A DNA stretch of 64,000 nt, taken from the NCBI GenBank assembly GCA_028752905.1, contig JAQNBH010000008.1:574346-638345 (forward strand), written 5' to 3'. A program made the translations under genes and the position numbers. This document shows, piece after piece, positions 58,382-64,000 of this stretch (position 1 is its first letter; every line of letters starts with the position of its first letter). Source of the DNA: Cladorhizidae sp. MBARI D1340-BT2 (taxonomy: Eukaryota; Porifera; Demospongiae; Poecilosclerida; Cladorhizidae). A model generated the notes under the pieces. It was given only the letters and a program-made list of their open reading frames with translations, searched no databases and was not told the DNA's origin.

Positions 58382-58689
58382 CTCCCCGTCGAATGTATAT
58401 AGACGTTCTCAACAATTGTTAACCTTCGGGCTAGGTTCTCTGTCAAGGGCGATCAAAGGCTAAAGTGAAACACCAGTCAGTAACAAATTAAGTCAATTAT
58501 TGAGAAAGCATTTCTTATATTTTTAATCATGCACTTCATTATTTACACCTGTGAAAAATACTGTATACGCAAGAACTTGCAGATATTTAACAACTTGCCA
58601 CTCACAATTTATGCATTGCCTAAAAATTAAACCCCCCACCAGTCCACTCTACCCACCTACCTATATACCCACCTATGTACATGTATATG

Positions 58690-59555
58690 TAACCATCACC
58701 AGTCCACTCTACCTGATGTATGCAACAAGAAGTTGCCTGTGCTGTCCAACAATCACCAGTCCACTCTACCTGATGTATTCAACAAGAAGCTGCCTGTGCT
58801 GTCCAACAATCACCAGTCCACTCTACCTGATGTATGCAACAAGAAGTTGCCTGTGCTGTCCAACAATCACCAGTCCACTCTACCTGATGTATTCAACAAG
58901 AAGTTGCCTGTGCTGTCCAACAATCACCAGTCCACTCTACCTGATGTATTCAACAAGAAGTTGCCTGTGCTGTCCAACAATCACCACTCCACTCTACCTG
59001 ATGTATGCAACAAGAAGTTGCCTGTGCTGTTCAACAATCACCAGTCCACTCTACCTGATGTATGCAACAAGAAGTTGCCTGTGCTGTCCAACAATCATCA
59101 GTCCACTCTACCTGATGTATGCAACAAGAAGTTGCCTGTGCTGTTCAACAATCACCAGTCCACTCTACCTGATGTATGCAACAAGAAGTTGCCTGTGCTG
59201 TCCAACAATCATCAGTCCACTCTACCTGATGTATGCAACAAGAAGTTGCCTGTGCTGTCCAACAATCACCAGTCCACTCTACCTGATGTATGCAACAAGA
59301 AGTTGCCTGTGCTATCCAACAATCACCAGTCCACTCTACCTGATGTATGCAACAAGAAGTTGCCTGTGCTGTCCAACAATCACCAGTCCACTCTACCTGA
59401 TGTATTCAACAAGAAGTTGCCTGTGCTGTCCAACAATCACCAGTCCACTCTACCTGATGTATGCAACAAGAAGTTGCCTGTGCTATCCAACAATCACCAG
59501 TCCACTCTACCTGATGTATGCAACAAGAAGTTGCCTGTGCTGTCCAACAATAGAA
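58690..59555. repeat. 57-bp minisatellite, ~15 units
   Basis: Units contain ccagtccactctacctga. The 19-codon period keeps two plus-strand frames open (298 and 418 codons). There is no domain, signal peptide or splice evidence. Confidence 0.95.
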
Positions 59556-60050
59556 ACCGAACCAAAAAAGTCAACAAATCGTTGTCTAGTTACTTGTGGG
59601 GGTTTGCGTTGTTGTTTGTTATTTTCTAGACGCAGCCACAACACCTCCAAGACGAAGATTTCTCGAATATGGGATGATTGGCTTTTGGCTTCAGGAGTGG
59701 ATCTAGAAATCTTTAAAGAGAACGGAGGAATAAAGGAACCGTTCACTCCAGCAGCTTGGCTATTTTTTGGCGGCAGAACTGAGATTGTTCCAAGTTTAAT
59801 AATCTGAAGAGCTCTGCCCTCCCCACTTGGACGTTAGTCAGAAAAAAGCTGAAGCATACATCAAATTATTCATCTTGGAGTCCCGATAATGATGTCTAGG
59901 TATAAACCACATAGAAGTCGGAGGCTGATGCTAACAGAGCCGCCTACGCTTCCCTGGGGAGACCTCAGCGCCAGTTGGAAGGCATGCGCGGCGTTTTAGG
60001 GCATGAAACATAGCGTGGGAGGGGGGGGGAGGGAGGGAGGGGGGGACCAA
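59556..60050. other. Unique stretch after the 57-bp array
   Basis: Both strands carry short frames (for example ISRIWDDWLLASGV on plus) without a recognised family. It ends in a G-rich run near 60018-60045. Confidence 0.35.
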
Positions 60051-60055
60051 GACGA

Positions 60056-60625
60056 GGTGGAACAAGACGAGGACTGGAGCAAGACGAGGACTGGAGCAAG
60101 ACGAGGACTGGAGCAAGACGAGGACTGGAGCAAGACGAGGACTGGAGCAAGACGAGGACTGGAGCAAGACGAGGACTGGAGCAAGACGAGGACTGGAGCA
60201 AGACGAGGACTGGAGCAAGACGAGGACTGGAGCAAGACGAGGACTGGAGCAAGACGAGGACTGGAGCAAGACGAGGACTGGAGCAAGACGAGGACTGGAA
60301 CAAGACGAGGACTGGAACAAGACGAGGACTGGAAAAAGACGAGGACTGGAACAAGACGAGGACTGGAACAAGACGAGGACTGGAACAAGACGAGGACTGG
60401 AACAAGACGAGGACTGGAACAAGACGAGGACTGGAACAAGACGAGGACTGGAACAAGACGAGGACTGGAACAAGACGAGGACTGGAACAAGACGAGGACT
60501 GGAACAAGACGAGGACTGGAACAAGACGAGGACTGGAACAAGACGAGGACTGGAACAAGACGAGGACTGGAACAAGACGAGGACTGGAACAAGACGAGGA
60601 CTGGAACAAGACGAGGACTGGACCA
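60056..60625. repeat. 17-bp minisatellite, ~33 units
   Basis: The unit is gacgaggactggaacaa or gacgaggactggagcaa. The left half carries the g form and the right half the a form. Three units make 51 bp, so four long frames appear on the two strands. Confidence 0.97.
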
Positions 60626-61435
60626 AGGGATTCTTAACCCTAGGGACTTCTCACAGGAAATGTACAAACGGTGTCGAGTGCAACTATGACAGTGTGCTCG
60701 AGGAATTAAATGAAAGGTGTTCTCAGTTTCTTTGGCTTTTTTTTTGTAGAGCCTATAGTCTCAAAAAGTGCCGAAATTGATATATATACCACTTACAAAT
60801 GGAGTAGAAATTACACCAACTAAACAAACATTAGTAAGTAAGTGCCACAGCTGTTTGGTTATAATGCATACTTAGTCTACACAAGTTTATACATAAATTA
60901 CACTTAAATCAGCCATCAATAATTATACCACTGCCTGGAGAAAGCAGAGGGAGGGCTCGAGATCCACCATTGTATTCGTTTGGTCCTGCTTGATCAGGAA
61001 AGGTCCCAATGCTTGTGCTTGGCATTTTTAGTGGTCTTAACAAGAATGGCAGAAGTGCCAAGCCCTTTTGCTATTGGCATTTGGGGGGGAGGGGGGCACG
61101 AGTTTTATTTTTCTTGTTCTCCATAATTTCTTTTGGGGTTCTTTTTGTGCAGGTTCTTAAGTTTTTCTCCAGTTGGTCCTCTCTTACCAAGCCGAGGTCC
61201 CCATAACACACATGAAGCACATATAACTGCATTGCAAGTCATGCTTTCAAGCAGAAACCTATTTTATAATAAAACTGGGTGTTAATCTGCTGACCGAACA
61301 TAGATTTCTTGCCGACATTTCAAATTGCTTTTCTGCGGCTGAAGCACTGGCAGAAAATTGCAACTGTTTGCAAGAATGTATTATATAGCTCAGACGTCTC
61401 AACTAGCAATTAAAAACAAAACGTATGTATATATC
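60626..61435. other. Unique stretch, no gene supported
   Basis: Short T runs and a G-rich tract (61084-61097). No exon recognised. Confidence 0.4.
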
Positions 61436-61439
61436 CTCC

Positions 61440-61850
61440 ACACATCCAGTGTCCAGACTTGTGGTGTATATGCACCCACACCCTGTACACATGATTCAAT
61501 CCTCTAGTCCACTGTTCTGACATGGAACCACCTGCTTGCACACGCATATCCTCATGTATGCACAATTTAACCCCCCACTCCACTTCACCTGCTGCATGTA
61601 CACATACCCTCATGTACACATGATTCAATCCTCCACTCCACTGTTCTGACATAGAACAACCACTGCTATGTGCACACATACCCTCATGTACGCATGATTC
61701 AATCCTCCACTCACTCCACTGTTCTATGGAACCACCTGCTGCTATGTGCACACACACACACACCCTCATGTACACATGATTCAATCCTCCATTCCATTCA
61801 ATCCTCCTTTCCACTGTTCTGACATAGAACCATCTGTTGCTAAGAGCAGC
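61440..61850. repeat. ~65-80-bp degenerate tandem repeat, 5-6 units
   Basis: Units contain atgattcaatcctccac with variable CA-rich ends. Confidence 0.85.
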
Positions 61851-62008
61851 TCCATCTCCAACTCTGTCAACAATCGCTCCTGCAGTGCCTCAGTTTCAAG
61901 TGTACATATATACATATATAATAGTTTGACAGGAGAAGCAGAATATAGAATGTGTATCAGAGTATACATATACAAGAAATTTGTGTTGACCTAGTAATAA
62001 GATGCTAG

Positions 62009-62071
62009 TTAGTCAATAATGACAGGGTCATCCCCTTCTGAGCAGCTGCTTACATGACGCACCCGTGTCAC
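62009..62071 (-). CDS. Candidate terminal exon of an unidentified minus-strand gene
   Basis: The acceptor-like gttgcag precedes 62071. The phase-0 frame VTRVRHVSSCSEGDDPVIID ends at TAA (62009-62011). A GTAAGC inside could instead be a donor. Other frames stop within the exon as well. No family recognised, and phase cannot be reconciled with the upstream candidates, so this is tentative. It would converge on ELP5. Confidence 0.3.
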   Translation of the reverse strand: MTRVRHVSSCSEGDDPVIID

Positions 62072-62538
62072 CTGCAACATGAAAGAATAATTGAAGTATA
62101 TGTTATAGTAGATCTAGTGGGCAGGGGGTTATCAGGGGGAGGGGAGACCAGGATACATTTCCTACCCCCGCCCCTACTCAAAACCTTATATAAATCTACG
62201 AAGTTGCACAAAAATTAACACTCCCCATATCCCCAAATAAAAGCCTGCTCAGTAGTGTGTACAATATAACCCTTTACCCTTCGTGAGTACATTAACCCTT
62301 TACCCAGTGCAAGTAACAAACTTGACCCTGTTAAAATAGCGAAGTAGTGCAAGTGCATTAACCCTTAACATGGTTTTGTAGAGGGCAGGGGACCACGAAT
62401 AACCACCCCCAGCAGAAGTACTAAAAGTCTAGATGCACACTATTTGTGTTTTTTGTCTAAAATATTAGTAGTGACAAGGCAAAATATTGCATCTTGCATT
62501 TAAAATTTGTCACGTATAATGTCCACAAACTTCACCTA

Positions 62539-62656
62539 GTCAAACCCAACCTATGACCACACCCTCACTATAGTACTAATACACAATCAAGGCTACCGTC
62601 AAACCCAACCTATGACCACACCCTCACTATAGTACTAATACACAATCAAGGCTACC
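62539..62656. repeat. 59-bp tandem duplication
   Basis: Two nearly identical copies starting with gtcaaacccaacctatg. Confidence 0.93.
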
Positions 62657-62734
62657 TTGAAAGCTTCTCAGAGTAAGAAAATTCTTCCGATCACTGATTG
62701 ATAGCTTGACATGAAACAAGATATGCTTGCACAC
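62656..62734 (-). CDS. Candidate internal exon of the same minus-strand gene
   Basis: The acceptor (acttattcttcag) and donor (GTAGCC) bound an open 79-nt segment encoding VCKHILFHVKLS then ISDRKNFLTL in phase 0. The phase conflicts with the neighbouring candidates. Weak. Confidence 0.2.
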
Positions 62735-63190
62735 CTGAAGAATAAGTTGTGCCTCATCAGTGTACAAATTTCAGCCTCAAGCTTTTTACAAAGAATTTTT
62801 GCAAAACTTGTCCATACTTTATTTAAAAATGCTCCAAAATGTAACTGGTACAAAGGTCAAGAGCATGTAGTCAAAGAGCCTCGCAAATTTTTTTAACCTC
62901 GAACCCAACACTTTCTTGTTGTCAGGTACCAACTATTGGATAACTAGTTCAGTTTGGTATAAGAATCTGAGAAGGTTATTGTCATGTTTTTATGTCAACT
63001 GAGAGTTCATTGGGTGGGAAAAAATATGCTGTTCTATTATTCTACAACACCTACAGCAAAGAAATTCTTCAGGAGCAAAGGGGCTCACTCTCAGTGTACA
63101 TTTGTCCAAAAAAGAAGAGCAAACAAACAAACAGAAAAAAGAAAACAAACCAAATTTTTTAAAAAACAAGCAGTTAGGCCAGGAAGATAC

Positions 63191-63266
63191 CAAGACTGTT
63201 CATGGTGGCAGTCGTGATCGTCAGCCTTAATTTTAAATCCTCCATTTGCTCCCTCACCAATTCAAG
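63191..63266 (-). CDS. Candidate coiled-coil exon of the same minus-strand gene
   Basis: The acceptor is strong (cttttatttccag). The only open frame encodes LELVREQMEDLKLRLTITTA, a heptad-like amphipathic helix. The donor GTATCT is weak. It could be part of a coiled-coil protein whose other exons lie beyond the window. No family recognised. Confidence 0.35.
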
Positions 63267-63305
63267 CTGGAAATAAAAGTTCCACGACTATTCTATATCA
63301 ATTCA

Positions 63306-63600
63306 GAAGTCTACTTACTGCACAGTGCAGGTTAAGAATAAAATTGTTTACTGAAACAAAAACAAAAACAAAAATAAACAGTTAACTCCTTTAAAAACTT
63401 ATTTTATTACCTAAATTACCTGCATGGTGTGTAGTCCTACCTGTACTGCTATGCTAGTAGGTGTGTAGTCCTGCTGTACTGCCATGCTAGTTGAAGTCTA
63501 CTTACTGCACAGTGCAGGTTAAGAATAAAATTGTTTACTGAAACAAAAACAAAACAAAAAATAAACAGTTAACTCGTTTAAAAACTTATTTTATTACCTA
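63306..63600. repeat. 187-bp direct duplication
   Basis: The segment beginning gaagtctacttactgcac at 63306 recurs at 63493, including its downstream A-rich part and the first units of the 34-bp array. Confidence 0.9.
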
Positions 63601-64000
63601 AATTACCTGCATGGTGTGTAGTCCTACCTGTACTGCTATGCTAGTAGGTGTGTAGTCCTGCTGTACTGCCATGCTAGTTGGTGCGCAGTCCTACCTGTAC
63701 TGCCATGCTAGTAGGTGTGTAGCTGCACTGCCATGCTAGTTGGTGCGCAGTCCTACCTGTACTGCCATGCTAGTAGGTGTGTAGTCCTACTTGTACTGCC
63801 ATGCTAGTTGGTGTGTAGTCCTGCCTGTAGTGTCATGCTAGTTGGTGTGTGGTCCTACCTGTACTGCCATGCTAGTTGGTGTGCAGTCCTACCTGTACTG
63901 CCATGCTAGTAGGTGTGTAGTCCTACCTGTACTGCCATGCTAGTTGGTGTGTAGTTCTACCTGTACTGTCATGCTAGTTGGTGTGTAGTCCTACCTGTAC
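63430..64000. repeat. 34-bp minisatellite, reaching the window end
   Basis: Units contain tgtactgccatgctagt with gttg/gtag variants. Interrupted once by the 187-bp duplication. Confidence 0.94.

Noticed and set aside
58551..59807. 298- and 418-codon plus-strand frames with 19-residue repeats
   Set aside because: A 57-bp array keeps two frames open together. There is no conserved domain, and it lies just after the ELP5 polyadenylation signal.

Overview
This is a nuclear genome window from an animal, most likely a marine invertebrate. A sponge or similar early-branching metazoan is possible, but the sequence alone does not settle the species. It has spliced genes with metazoan homologs (an oxysterol-binding-protein relative and the Elongator subunit ELP5), a Ty3/gypsy retrotransposon, a Penelope-like element, hAT transposase relics and one 100-N scaffold gap. 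No bacterial operons, rRNA, tRNA or CRISPR arrays were seen.

Two host genes are readable, and they sit head to head. The ORP9/10/11-like gene runs on the minus strand from its ATG at 42287 leftwards through exons at 41.9, 39.7, 37.4, 27.6, 24.7, 20.3, 6.7 and 6.0 kb. The exon phases agree at every junction. It encodes an N-terminal PH domain, a helical middle and an acidic tract with a FFAT-like core, but no sterol-binding ORD domain was found in the window. ELP5 starts on the plus strand at 42379, only 91 bp away, with exons at 42.4, 42.6 and 53.7 kb and a terminal exon at 57936-58232. Its middle exons are not visible and probably lie in the gap at 57327-57426. The 91-bp interval holds a palindromic pair of CCAAT boxes and looks like a bidirectional promoter.

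Roughly 40 of the 64 kb is tandem minisatellite: more than 20 arrays with units of 17 to 67 bp. They fill the introns of both genes, and each array has its own unit. The largest are a 43-bp array (42.76-52.2 kb, inside ELP5 intron 2), a 27-bp array (20.3-23.95 kb), a 26-bp array (53.7-57.3 kb, running into the gap), a 20-bp array (29.6-33.1 kb) and a 32-bp array (15.6-18.9 kb). Several show higher-order periodicity (387 and 1594 bp; 430 bp; 1118 bp; 297 bp), so they grew by repeated segmental amplification. Most long open frames in the window are by-products of these arrays.

Mobile DNA is concentrated in the last large ORP intron and at the left end: a degraded hAT transposase (1.1-1.95 kb), a nearly intact young Ty3/gypsy element (8796-13222, minus strand) inserted into a TA-rich array, a retroelement tail fragment (13.94-14.14 kb), and a broken Penelope-like element (14.4-15.67 kb, minus) with a hammerhead-like motif at 13749-13800. 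A second hAT relic lies at 52.7 kb. The right end (58.6-64 kb) holds more arrays and weak candidate exons of a third, unidentified minus-strand gene.
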